The notes under the pieces: generated by a model
The model's database searches: none
What the model saw: only the letters and a program-made list of their open reading frames with translations
What the model was told of the DNA's origin: nothing
Translations under genes and position numbers: made by a program
Source of the DNA: an uncultured Dehalococcoidia bacterium
GTDB taxonomy: Bacteria; Chloroflexota; Dehalococcoidia; Lucifugimonadales; JADFKI01
Length of the DNA stretch: 64,000 nucleotides
Assembly (NCBI GenBank): GCA_958295865.1
Contig: CATQHF010000004.1
Location: forward strand, 372,001-436,000
Direction: 5' to 3'
Part shown: positions 9,012 through 17,761 of the stretch, in pieces
How positions within the stretch are numbered: position 1 is the stretch's first letter
How the letters are laid out: each line of letters starts with the position of its first letter

Positions 9012-10562
9012 GTGAAGTACGATGTCATCGTCATAGGCGCAGGCTCCGGCGGAGGCGTCGTCGCCTCAAGGCTCTCCGAAGACCCCGACCGCTCAGTGCT
9101 GCTGCTGGAGGCGGGGCCGGACTATCCTGACCTCGATGCGCTGCCCGATGAGCTGAAGTTCGGCTATGCCACCGGCACGGACATCATGGTTAGCGACGCC
9201 CACAACTGGCAGTTCATGGGCAAGGGCAACGATGTCGCCGAGCCGATGCTCGTGCCGAGGGGCAAGGTTACGGGCGGCACCAGCGCCATCAACGGGCAGG
9301 TGTTCCTGCGCGGCTTGACGCACGACTTCGACGACTGGGCGGCTTATGGCAACGACGACTGGAAGTTCGAGAATGTGCTGCCCTTCTTCCGCAACCTGGA
9401 GACGGACATCGACTTCTCGGACGACTTCCACGGCGCTGACGGGCCGATCATCTGCCACCGCTTCAAGCGCGAGACCTGGCTGCCGGCGCAGACCGCCTTC
9501 TACACCGCTTGCATAGACGCCGGCTTTCCCGCAATCGAGGACTTGAACTCGCCGGACGCGCACGGCGTAGGCCCCTTCCCGTGCAACAACCCGAATGGCA
9601 TACGCTGGAGTACGAGCGTGGGCTACCTGAGCCAAGCGCGCCATCGGCTGAACCTCACTATCAGAGCGGGCTGCATGGCGCATCGCCTGCTGTTCGACGG
9701 CAAACGGGTTACGGGCGTCGAGGTGGAGAGCGGCGGCGAGCGCTTCATCGCAGAAGCAGACCAGATTGTGATCAGCAGCGGCGCCATCGCCAACCCGCAG
9801 CTGCTGATGCTCTCCGGCGTCGGCCCCGCCGACCATCTGCAAGAGATGGGCATATCCGTAGTCCACGACCTGCCCGGCGTGGGCAGGAACTTCAGCGACC
9901 ATCCGCTCATCTTCATCACCGCCAGCGTGAACGACGATGTGGATCTGGACGGGCTTGCGCCGCGCCTTCAGGTGGGGCTGCGCTACACCGCCACCGGCTC
10001 GGAGCGTCCCAACGACATGATGATGTGGATGCAGTCGTTCGCATCCGAGCGCATCAATCGCGGCGGCGACCGCATGGAGTCGCTGGGCATCCGCATCACA
10101 GGCTCAGTATATCTAGCCGCCAGCAAGGGCAGGATTACGCTGACATCGCTGGACCCGCATGAGCAGCCCTTCCTCGACTACCACCTGCTGGAAGATCCTG
10201 AGGACAGGCGACGGATGCGCGAGGTGGTGCGGCTTGCGGTGGATACATTCAAGCATCCCGACCTTGCCGTGATGGTCAAGGAACGGCTGGAGCCGCTCGA
10301 TTCTGACCTGGAATCCGACGACGCGCTCGACGCATGGATGCTGCGCGAGGTTACGACCGGGCAGCACCTGACGAGCACATGCCGCATGGGGCCGGCAAGC
10401 GACTCGAAGGCAGTCGTGGACCAGCATGGGCGCGTGCATGGTATAGAGGGGCTGCGCGTCGCCGACGCCTCCATCATGCCAGACACTCCCCGCGCCAACA
10501 CTAATGTAACGACTATGATGATAGGGGAGCGCATCGCAGACTATATTCGAAAGGGGAAATAA
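9012..10562 (+). CDS. GMC-family FAD-dependent oxidoreductase (choline/alcohol dehydrogenase-like), copy 1
   Basis: 516 residues from a GTG at 9012, with an AGAAGGAGGAGAAG ribosome site about 6 bases upstream. The N-terminal ADP-binding motif is VIVIGAGSGGGVVASRLSE with LLLEAGPD. The GMC signatures are GGTSAINGQVFLRG and SSGAIANPQLLMLSGVGP. The C-terminus has the catalytic His in GQHLTSTCRMGP and the Asn in RANTNVTTMMIGERIAD. No signal peptide is seen, so it should be cytosolic. The substrate cannot be read from sequence; the family oxidises alcohols such as choline, glucose or polyethylene glycol. It is translationally coupled (TAATG) to the glutamine-synthetase-like gene. A close paralogue lies at 12865-14412. 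Confidence 0.92.
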   Translation: MKYDVIVIGAGSGGGVVASRLSEDPDRSVLLLEAGPDYPDLDALPDELKFGYATGTDIMVSDAHNWQFMGKGNDVAEPMLVPRGKVTGGTSAINGQVFLRGLTHDFDDWAAYGNDDWKFENVLPFFRNLETDIDFSDDFHGADGPIICHRFKRETWLPAQTAFYTACIDAGFPAIEDLNSPDAHGVGPFPCNNPNGIRWSTSVGYLSQARHRLNLTIRAGCMAHRLLFDGKRVTGVEVESGGERFIAEADQIVISSGAIANPQLLMLSGVGPADHLQEMGISVVHDLPGVGRNFSDHPLIFITASVNDDVDLDGLAPRLQVGLRYTATGSERPNDMMMWMQSFASERINRGGDRMESLGIRITGSVYLAASKGRITLTSLDPHEQPFLDYHLLEDPEDRRRMREVVRLAVDTFKHPDLAVMVKERLEPLDSDLESDDALDAWMLREVTTGQHLTSTCRMGPASDSKAVVDQHGRVHGIEGLRVADASIMPDTPRANTNVTTMMIGERIADYIRKGK

Positions 10563-11917
10563 TGGAGCATAACGAAATCGTCCGGCAAGCCAAAGACGCC
10601 GGCGTGAAACTCGTATCATTCTTCTGGTGCGACAACGGCGGAATCATCCGAGGCAAATCCACGCACATATCGGGCTTGGAAAGCAGGCTCAGCTCGGGCA
10701 TCGGCGTGACCACCGCAATGCAGGCGATGGGTGATATGGACCAGCTGCAAATAGTGGAGGGAATGGGGCCGGCCGGCGAGTTCAGACTGATACCCGATAC
10801 CGACACCTTCACCATCTTGCCCTATGCGCCCAAACGGGCATTGATGCTGTGTGATTCGATAACCATGTCCCGCCGTCCATGGGAAGCCTGTCCGAGGGGC
10901 TTCCTCAAGCGGATGCTGGATAAGGCGGAAGCGATGGGGCTGACCTTTCAAGTCGCTATGGAGCCGGAGTGGTATCTGACGAGAAAAGAAGGAGACGACT
11001 TCGTGCCTTGCGACGAAAGCCTGGACAACTCCAGCGTGGGCATGACCTTCGCGCAAGATGTGGTCGACGATGTGATAGAGGCTCTGGAAGCGCAGGGCAT
11101 TGGGATAGAGCAGTACCACACAGAGCTGGGACATGGGCAGCATGAGCTGAGCATACGGCACGCCCCCGCGCTGCGCGCCGCCGACAACCACCTCATCTAC
11201 CGCGAGACGGTGCGAAATGTGGCATACAGGCACGGGCTATTCGCATCCTTCGCCCCCAAGCCCTTTCCCGAACAAGCGGGCAACGGCTGTCACATCCACT
11301 TCAGCGCTTGGGACAAGGACGGCGAGACGAACCTCTTCTTCGACGCCAACGACGAGCAGAACCTCAGCGAACTGGCATACCATTTCATAGGCGGTATAAT
11401 GGAACACCTGCCGGGGCTGGTGGCGCTGACATGCCCGAGCATGAACAGCTACCGACGGCTTTCGCCCGGCTCTTGGAGTACGGCGTTCACCTGCTACGGC
11501 GCGGACAACAGGGAGGCGGCGCTGCGGATACCGTCCCTGTTCTGGGGATCGGAGATGGCATCCACGAACTTGGAGTTCAGGCCGGCGGACTCCAGCTCCA
11601 ACCCCTACATCGCCTTGGGCGGAGTGATTGCCGCCGGTCTGGACGGCGTGGAGCGTAAAATTATGCCCAATGAGGAACAGAGGGTTGACATGGATCCAAC
11701 GCTGCTGACGCAGGAAGAGTTGGAGAGCCGGGGCATACGGCGACTTCCCCAATCCCTGCCGGAAGCCACCCGCGCGCTGGAAGAAGATGCTACTCTGACC
11801 GGAGCCATGGGGAAGATGCTGGCAGACTCCTACCTGACCATCAGGCGGGTTGATTGGGAGATATTCTCCCAGCAGGACGCCGAATTCGAGATCAGGAATC
11901 ACATCTACAAATACTGA
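10562..11917 (+). CDS. glutamine synthetase-family ligase
   Basis: 451 residues. Its ATG overlaps the preceding TAA by one base. GS-fold ligases join ammonia or an amine to glutamate using ATP. Visible GS motifs are AMEPEWYL (metal-binding Glu pair), NGCHIHFSAWDKDG (the GxGxHxH-like loop), SYRRLSPGSWSTAFTCYGADNREAALRIPS (ATP/phosphate-binding region) and TNLEFRPADSSSNPYIALGGVIAAGLDGVERKI. The N-terminal beta-grasp region (VSFFWCDNGGIIRGKSTH) is also recognisable. The divergence and coupling to an oxidoreductase argue for a GlnA-like gamma-glutamyl-amine/ethanolamine-type ligase rather than the housekeeping GlnA, but that is inference. A repeat hairpin follows at 11948. Confidence 0.88.
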   Translation: MEHNEIVRQAKDAGVKLVSFFWCDNGGIIRGKSTHISGLESRLSSGIGVTTAMQAMGDMDQLQIVEGMGPAGEFRLIPDTDTFTILPYAPKRALMLCDSITMSRRPWEACPRGFLKRMLDKAEAMGLTFQVAMEPEWYLTRKEGDDFVPCDESLDNSSVGMTFAQDVVDDVIEALEAQGIGIEQYHTELGHGQHELSIRHAPALRAADNHLIYRETVRNVAYRHGLFASFAPKPFPEQAGNGCHIHFSAWDKDGETNLFFDANDEQNLSELAYHFIGGIMEHLPGLVALTCPSMNSYRRLSPGSWSTAFTCYGADNREAALRIPSLFWGSEMASTNLEFRPADSSSNPYIALGGVIAAGLDGVERKIMPNEEQRVDMDPTLLTQEELESRGIRRLPQSLPEATRALEEDATLTGAMGKMLADSYLTIRRVDWEIFSQQDAEFEIRNHIYKY

Positions 11918-11947
11918 TACCGGAAACCAAGCATAATTATCTCATCA

Positions 11948-12028
11948 GGACTTACGCACTTGAATATGAACTCCTACCCGAGATTGCACCTGTTTCAAGT
12001 ACGAAATCGCGCTCAACTGCGTAAGTCC
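11948..12028. repeat. 81-bp nested inverted-repeat element, copy 1
   Basis: Bounded by GGACTTACGCA and its exact complement TGCGTAAGTCC, with a second inner inverted pair ACTTGAA/TTCAAGT. A second copy with the same interior (AAGTACGAAATCGCGCTCAA) is at 50808-50887. It sits between the GS-like gene and DUF502. It may act as a hairpin but has no T-run. Confidence 0.8.
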
Positions 12029-12060
12029 CACTCATATTAACACGCTACGCGAGGTAACGA

Positions 12061-12810
12061 ATGGCAGCCGCAGATAATCAGAACTCCGCTCCCAATCCAA
12101 TCGATGAAGAGGCGCCTAAGACAGGTATATTCCGGCGCATTGGAGAACATGTGCAGGGAAAAACCGTGGGCGGACTGGTCGAGATGGTGCCGCTGCTGGT
12201 CACCATAGTCGTTGTTACAGTCATCGTAGGTTGGGCAGACAGGTTCGTCATACCCTTGGCATCCAATATCTGGCCGCCTCTGGGCAGCATACCGGGAATT
12301 GGGATTGTCACGGGGTGCATAATTTTCTATCTGGTAGGGCTGCTGATTTCCACGCGGTTCGGCAGGAATGTGATGGACTTCAAGGACACATTCTTCAGGT
12401 ACATCCCTGTCGTCGGGACAATTTTCGGAGTAGCGCGCCAAGCCACCACCTCCATGACATCTCAGTTCAGCTTCACTCGCGCGGTGTTCCTCGAATGGAC
12501 GCAGCCGGGCGTCGTGTCTCTGGGCTTTGTGACGGGACAAGCCTTTAGGGACAAGATGTCTGCGGACAATGACGAACAGCCGCAATCCATGGTCATCGTG
12601 TATATCCCCACAGTCCCCAACCCGACATCGGGCAACCTGGCGCTGGTGATGGAAGACGACCTGATAGAGACCGACCTATCAGTGGAGGATGCCATGAAGC
12701 TGGTGTTCTCCGGCGGTATCGTGCTGCCGGACTCGCTGTCCTTTGCGCGGCTGGCGCGCGAGCGCAGCAAGGATGAGATTATCGACAGGTTCATAATAGA
12801 CAACAAGTAG
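12061..12810 (+). CDS. DUF502-family membrane protein
   Basis: 249 residues. After a polar N-terminus there are two hydrophobic segments: about residues 42-62 (MVPLLVTIVVVTVIVGWADRF) and about 75-100 (GIGIVTGCIIFYLVGLLIS). The DUF502 pattern FFRYIPVVGTIFGVARQATTSM and FLEWTQPGVVSLGFVTG follows, then a C-terminal cytosolic domain ending in VVLPDSL-like VLPDSLSFARL. The family is related to plant LIKE-COV proteins; no biochemical function is firmly assigned. Preceded by GAGGTAACGA. It sits between two GMC genes on the same strand, which may be coincidental. Confidence 0.85.
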   Translation: MAAADNQNSAPNPIDEEAPKTGIFRRIGEHVQGKTVGGLVEMVPLLVTIVVVTVIVGWADRFVIPLASNIWPPLGSIPGIGIVTGCIIFYLVGLLISTRFGRNVMDFKDTFFRYIPVVGTIFGVARQATTSMTSQFSFTRAVFLEWTQPGVVSLGFVTGQAFRDKMSADNDEQPQSMVIVYIPTVPNPTSGNLALVMEDDLIETDLSVEDAMKLVFSGGIVLPDSLSFARLARERSKDEIIDRFIIDNK

Positions 12811-12864
12811 CGCGCGGCGCATATACCGTCGCCGCGAACACATCATCATGCTGGAGGCACACTC

Positions 12865-14412
12865 ATGAAGTACGACACTATCGTCATTGGCGCGGGTTCG
12901 GCGGGGGCTATCGTTGCCGCGCGCCTGAGCGAAGATGCGAGCAAGTCGGTGCTGCTGCTGGAGGCGGGGCCTGACTATGCGGAGATCGAGCAGCTGCCGG
13001 ATGAGGTGCGCTACGGCTATGCCACCGGCACCGATGTCATGGTCAGCGACCACAATTGGCAGTTCTGGGGGCAGCCTACGGAGCGCGCAGAGCCTATGAT
13101 GGTGCCGCGCGGCAAGGTTACGGGCGGCTCAAGCGCCATCAACGGTCAGATGTTCCTGCGCGGCGTGCCGGAGGACTACGACGCTTGGGCGGCGATGGGC
13201 AACGACGACTGGTCGTTCGACAAGCTGATGCCGTACTTCCGCAAGCTGGAGACGGACACCGACTTCTCCGACGACTTCCATGGCAGGGACGGGCCTATCA
13301 TCGCGCGCCGCTTCAAGCCGGACGAGTGGCTGCCCGCGCAGCAGGCGTTCTACGCGGCATGCGAGGCGGCGGGCTACTCCGAAAGCCCGGACCTGAACAA
13401 CCCGGACTCGACAGGCATCAGCCCGACGCCGTTCAACAACCCGCAGGGCATACGCTGGAGCACGAACATAGGCTACCTCGGAATGTCGCGGCATCGGCTG
13501 AACCTGACGATTCGCGCCAACTGCGCCACGCAGCGCATCCTGTTCGAGGGCAAGAAGGCGGTGGGCGTGCAGGTGGAGTCCGGCGGCGAAACCTTCGAGG
13601 TGTTCGCCGATGAGATAGTGCTGAGCGCGGGCGCGGTATGCTCGCCGCAGATACTGATGCTTTCGGGCGTGGGGCCCGCGGCGCACCTCGCCGATATGGG
13701 CATACCGCTAGTTCACGACCTGCCGGGCGTGGGGCAGAACCTGCGCGACCATCCCATCGTCTGGGTTACATGGAAGACGAAAGAAGGCTTCCCGCTGGAC
13801 GGACTCGCGCCGCGCAACCAGCTCGTGCTGCGCTATACCGCCGAGGGCAGCGACCTGCGGAACGACATGATTGTCATATTCCAGTCGTTCGCCACCGAGC
13901 GCGTCAATCGCGGTGGCGGGCGCATGGAGCCGCTGGGCATCCGCGCGGTGGTCGCGCTCTACCTCGCGCTGGGCGCGGGCGAGCTGAAGCTCACATCCAC
14001 CGATCCCAGCGTGCAGCCGTTCCTCAACTACAACTACTTCGCGGAGGAGTTCGACCGACAGCGGATGCGCGAGGGCGTCCACCTCGTCATGAAGCTAGGC
14101 GAGGACGATGCGTTCAAGGACATCATCGAGAGCCGCATCGAGCCGCTCGACTCGGATCTGGAATCGGACGACGCGCTCGACGACTGGATGATGCGCGAGG
14201 CGACGACCGGACATCACATATCAGGCACATGCAAGATGGGGCCGTCGTCGGACGCTATGGCGGTGGTTGATCAGCACGGGAGCGTACACGGTATAGAAGG
14301 CTTGCGCGTGGTGGACGCCTCCGTAATGCCCGACTGCATCCGCGCGAACACGAATGTAACCACGATGATGATAGGCGAGCGAATGGCAGACTTCATCGCG
14401 GGGAAGGCGTAA
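12865..14412 (+). CDS. GMC-family FAD-dependent oxidoreductase, copy 2
   Basis: 515 residues from ATG, with GGAGG eight bases upstream. It is colinear with copy 1 over the whole length: VIGAGSAGAIVAARLSE, GGSSAINGQMFLRGV, SAGAVCSPQILMLSGVGP, GHHISGTCKMGP and RANTNVTTMMIGERMAD. The FAD-binding, signature and His/Asn catalytic motifs are all kept, so both should be active. The differences are spread evenly, consistent with an old duplication followed by specialisation. The downstream gap (14413-14583) leads to the restriction-modification cassette. Confidence 0.92.
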   Translation: MKYDTIVIGAGSAGAIVAARLSEDASKSVLLLEAGPDYAEIEQLPDEVRYGYATGTDVMVSDHNWQFWGQPTERAEPMMVPRGKVTGGSSAINGQMFLRGVPEDYDAWAAMGNDDWSFDKLMPYFRKLETDTDFSDDFHGRDGPIIARRFKPDEWLPAQQAFYAACEAAGYSESPDLNNPDSTGISPTPFNNPQGIRWSTNIGYLGMSRHRLNLTIRANCATQRILFEGKKAVGVQVESGGETFEVFADEIVLSAGAVCSPQILMLSGVGPAAHLADMGIPLVHDLPGVGQNLRDHPIVWVTWKTKEGFPLDGLAPRNQLVLRYTAEGSDLRNDMIVIFQSFATERVNRGGGRMEPLGIRAVVALYLALGAGELKLTSTDPSVQPFLNYNYFAEEFDRQRMREGVHLVMKLGEDDAFKDIIESRIEPLDSDLESDDALDDWMMREATTGHHISGTCKMGPSSDAMAVVDQHGSVHGIEGLRVVDASVMPDCIRANTNVTTMMIGERMADFIAGKA

Positions 14413-14499
14413 CGAGGCTTGCTTGTGACGCTTGCCACTGATAGAATGTCTGTACTATCTTGGCTAAACAATAACGAAAGTCGACGCCACGTTGCCTAG

Positions 14500-14535
14500 A
14501 CATATCTATTCAGCTGGACGATTGTATAGATATGT
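14500..14535. promoter_or_regulatory. 10-bp inverted repeat upstream of the methyltransferase gene
   Basis: ACATATCTAT (14500-14509) and its exact complement ATAGATATGT (14526-14535) are 16 bp apart, 48 bp upstream of the methyltransferase start. They are flanked by two GTCGACG words. Possible operator for autoregulation of the restriction-modification genes; no regulator gene is present. Confidence 0.45.
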
Positions 14536-14583
14536 GCCATTTTGTCGACGGACGAGAATGATATGACGACCTAGGAGTGGATT

Positions 14584-15798
14584 GTGACGCTTGCAGTGCC
14601 TTCGCGAGAAATGCGCTCTATATCAGAATCAGAACCGCCTGATGATTGGGGCTTCAGAGGATGCAATACCCAATACGGCACGCACGGCATACACACTTAT
14701 GTCGCAGCGATGATTCCGCAGCTCGCCAGAAAATTGATCGAAAGCTATGCCCCGCCAAAAGGCATAGTCTTCGATCCGTTCTGTGGGGGTGGAGCCGTTC
14801 TAGTAGAAGCAGTGTACAGCGGACGCCTGGCGGTGGGCCGTGATGTCAATGAATTGGCAGTGCTTATCTCCAATGCCAAGACCACCCATATAGACCAAGT
14901 TCAGGCAAACGAAACTGCTAACAACATTATCGATACTCTGGATTTCTCGCATGGAACTCCGATTTTGGACAGAACTTTGGGTTACTGGTTCAAGGAAGAA
15001 CACCCACCCTTGCTTGATGCCCTCCGGCGTTCCATAGAAAAGAATGTTGATTGCCACAGCCCGTTGCGCTCATTTTTTCTTTCTGTGTTCTCGGCGACCG
15101 TAAGAGATGTGAGTCTGACATATAGAAATGAAATCAGGCTTCGGCGCATGACGCCTTCCGAGATAGACAATTTCAAAGTGGATCCTATCCAAAGGTTTCA
15201 GAAGCGCGTGAGGCAAGCCTCTGTTGTTGTGGGCGACCTTCCACAAGGGATATTCACCGATATTCGAATAGGCGATGTTCAAGCCATTTCGCTAGACGAC
15301 GACGAATGTTCAGCGATCGTTTGCTCTCCTCCTTACGGAGACGAAAGGAACGGAGTTTCTTATACACAGTTTTCCAGAAACATGCTTAGATGGCTTGGAT
15401 ATTCCAATGAGCATATCAAGAAGTCGAAGGATAAGACCCTGGGTTGGGGGAAAAGAATACGAACTGCCCCGAAATCTCCAACCCTTGAAAGAGCTTTGAA
15501 CGCAATCAGCGAATTTCCTAATTCCGTCAATGAAGCCGTTTCTTTTTATGCTGATTATCAATCGGCGCTTGCGGAGATGGCGCGTGTTACTAAAGGTCCT
15601 ATCGTCATCGTGATAGGACAGCGCGTGTTGCGTGATACCATTTTTGACAATGGCGCAATTACGACTGACTTGATGGAAAATATAGGGGTGCCGTTGATGG
15701 ATGTATTCTATCGCAAATTGCCTTCAAAGCGATTACCTAAGATGCGGAAGTTTGGTGCCGCTATCAATCGCGAGACCATTCTGGTGTTTCAGAAATGA
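14584..15798 (+). CDS. type II DNA methyltransferase (SPPY type)
   Basis: 404 residues from GTG, with AGGAG upstream. It transfers a methyl group from S-adenosylmethionine to DNA. Motif I is VFDPFCGGGAVLVEAV (about residues 60-75). Motif IV is CSPPYGDERNGVSYTQF (about 247-263), the SPPY form common among N4-cytosine and some N6-adenine enzymes. The C-terminal half has IVIVIGQRVLRD. Order I before IV. The next gene overlaps by ATGA and is a likely endonuclease, so this is the modification half of a type II system. The region is clearly more AT-rich than its surroundings, suggesting transfer. Recognition sequence unknown. Confidence 0.87.
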   Translation: MTLAVPSREMRSISESEPPDDWGFRGCNTQYGTHGIHTYVAAMIPQLARKLIESYAPPKGIVFDPFCGGGAVLVEAVYSGRLAVGRDVNELAVLISNAKTTHIDQVQANETANNIIDTLDFSHGTPILDRTLGYWFKEEHPPLLDALRRSIEKNVDCHSPLRSFFLSVFSATVRDVSLTYRNEIRLRRMTPSEIDNFKVDPIQRFQKRVRQASVVVGDLPQGIFTDIRIGDVQAISLDDDECSAIVCSPPYGDERNGVSYTQFSRNMLRWLGYSNEHIKKSKDKTLGWGKRIRTAPKSPTLERALNAISEFPNSVNEAVSFYADYQSALAEMARVTKGPIVIVIGQRVLRDTIFDNGAITTDLMENIGVPLMDVFYRKLPSKRLPKMRKFGAAINRETILVFQK

Positions 15799-16532
15799 AC
15801 GACATTGCAAGCGAAGTCCGAGCGCTATTGCTCACGCTTTGGCAAGCTGAACGCAAGCCGGGCGTCAGGGCGTGGGCGATTCATGTCGCGCTCACTTATG
15901 CGATCAACAAAGACTCGACAGTGAATAAGAGGGACATTTGGAAGCTAATCCAAGATGAATATATTGAAAATCTTCACATAAGCTTCCCGGAGCAGCGAGA
16001 GCCTGCTCAGAGCTATCGAAGGGCAAGCGGAGACGCCTGGGAGATGTTCATCGAAGAGTACCTGAACAGCAATGACCAACTTCGCAAAGAAGGCATTCGG
16101 GCCGTGCGTCTGCGTGGCGAAGACTTTACAAGGCTAACCAATGCGTTGGGTGTGAATCTCCGGCCTCGAGATGTTGACTTCTTTCTGCAAGGCGTGGATG
16201 AATCAGGTTCGACTCGGATCTTTGGGGCGTTGTTCCCAAAGGCTAGTTACGCAGAGCGCATCAGGGCTGACGAGGGCGCTAGTCGAGTACTGATGGAGAA
16301 GGGGTTGTGGACTGCGACGGTGACGCTCGACGCTCGTGAGGAACTGGGTACGGAAGACCAGCCGTCGGTAAAACGACAAACCATAAACGACGGCGCTTTT
16401 CATGGGTGTTACTCCTTCAATGAGCATACATCACCCGGCCCAAAAGTTCACATCGTGCAATGCACCGTGCGCGGAATGAGAAACCCTCTTATTCGAGACA
16501 TAGTAAGGTCATGGCGGGCCGGCAATCGTTGA
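15795..16532 (+). CDS. putative type II restriction endonuclease
   Basis: 245 residues, overlapping the methyltransferase by ATGA. No family can be assigned with certainty. Features that resemble PD-(D/E)XK restriction enzymes are SGDAWEMFIEEYLNS (Glu, about residue 80), RPRDVDFFLQGVDE (Asp, about 120) and FGALFPKASYAERIRADEGASRVLMEKG (Lys and Glu, about 145-170). The last resembles the K-x-S-x-x-E-R loop seen in many type II enzymes, including CCGG-group and BsaWI-like proteins. Position and coupling are the strongest evidence. Base composition is AT-rich like the methyltransferase. The next 204 bases to 16736 hold nothing I recognise. Confidence 0.72.
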   Translation: MNDIASEVRALLLTLWQAERKPGVRAWAIHVALTYAINKDSTVNKRDIWKLIQDEYIENLHISFPEQREPAQSYRRASGDAWEMFIEEYLNSNDQLRKEGIRAVRLRGEDFTRLTNALGVNLRPRDVDFFLQGVDESGSTRIFGALFPKASYAERIRADEGASRVLMEKGLWTATVTLDAREELGTEDQPSVKRQTINDGAFHGCYSFNEHTSPGPKVHIVQCTVRGMRNPLIRDIVRSWRAGNR

Positions 16533-16736
16533 GGCGTACTATCGCTCTCTATCCAGATATTACGAGACAACTTTCTGCTCAGCATTTGTGATCAGCCACT
16601 AGCGGAGTTCGCCGAAAACTTTGTCGGCAGGTATGAATTCGCCCACGTTTGCTTACGCTGTGCTGTCCCACCTGTCGGCAAGCCCGCGTTCTGCTTCGGC
16701 GTTTTGTTCTTTCGATGGCAAGAATACTACCACAAC

Positions 16737-17495
16737 TTAGTCGCTGTCCGCTATGACGGGATTGCGGAGGATGCCGATGCCTTCTACTTCGACCTCGACC
16801 ATATCGCCGATATTGATTTCGTCGACGGACGGGCAGCCGCTGGGGATGATGTCGCCGGGGTGTAGCGTCATCACATCGGATACCCAGCTCACCAGCTCGG
16901 CGACGCCCCAGAGCATATCGGCGCTGTTGCCGTCGACCTGGGTCTGCCCGTTGACGCGACATCGGATGCGGAGGTTGTCGCCGTCTATGTCGGTGGCGAT
17001 TACTGGGCCTAGCGGGCAGAAGGTGTCGAAGTGCTTCCAGCGCAGGCTCATGCCTGCCCCTATGTCGCTGTTGGCGAGTTCTGCCGCGCTCACATCGTTG
17101 ACGCCGGTGTAGCCCAGCACATAGTCGAGCGCATCATCGACGCTGACATGCCGCGCCCGCTTGCCGATGACTATGCCGACTTCGGCTTCGTGGATGATGC
17201 TGCGACCGATGCGCGGGTAGATGATGGGGTCGCCCGTGCCTATGACGGTTCCGGGCTGCTTCATGAAGATGCCGGGGCCGTCGCGTCCCGCCTTGTCGCC
17301 GTAGTTCGCCGCGATTGCCACGACCTTGTTGGCGTGGGCGTCTATGGGGGCGAGCAGGCGCGCATCTGACAGGGCGCACAGCCGCCGCCCGGCGCGCGGG
17401 CTGTCGTATAGGTCGCCATCAAGGGCGCGCAGTTCGTCGCCCTCGACGATGCCCCATTGTATCCGCTCGTTCCATGAAAAGCGCGCTATACGCAT
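16737..17495 (-). CDS. fumarylacetoacetate hydrolase (FAH)-family protein
   Basis: 252 residues. FAH-fold enzymes hydrolyse, isomerise or decarboxylate beta-dicarbonyl intermediates of aromatic or amino-acid breakdown. The divalent-metal site is visible as HEAEVGIVIGK (Glu-x-Glu) and YTGVNDVSAAE (Asp). VAIAANYGDKAGRDGPGIFMKQPGTVIG is the typical loop and active-site helix, and GDIIPSGCP the GTP/SGTP-like C-terminal segment. The short N-terminal domain (about 60 residues) is normal for bacterial members. GGGAGGCAAGCC precedes the ATG. It is divergent from the dienelactone hydrolase gene, and the shared 266-bp gap probably carries both promoters. Substrate not determinable. Confidence 0.92.
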   Translation of the reverse strand: MRIARFSWNERIQWGIVEGDELRALDGDLYDSPRAGRRLCALSDARLLAPIDAHANKVVAIAANYGDKAGRDGPGIFMKQPGTVIGTGDPIIYPRIGRSIIHEAEVGIVIGKRARHVSVDDALDYVLGYTGVNDVSAAELANSDIGAGMSLRWKHFDTFCPLGPVIATDIDGDNLRIRCRVNGQTQVDGNSADMLWGVAELVSWVSDVMTLHPGDIIPSGCPSVDEINIGDMVEVEVEGIGILRNPVIADSD

Positions 17496-17761
17496 CGGCT
17501 TGCCTCCCGTCCGTATGTGTTATCAACTTTCACATTGTACATCACGAAAGCGGATGCGGCGCGCCCTGAATCCCTGTGTTCCCAACACCCGCCGATATGG
17601 GCATCATCCCGTACATCTTCGTGAAGCGAGCGGCGGCTCATTTGCGCCAAATCGGGTTAGGCATTACCATAGGGGCGTCTTGTTTCGGATTAGCCTGTGA
17701 AGCCGCAGCGAATACGCGGCTCGCAGTACGATATACACACCAAACACACAAGGAGGCGTAG

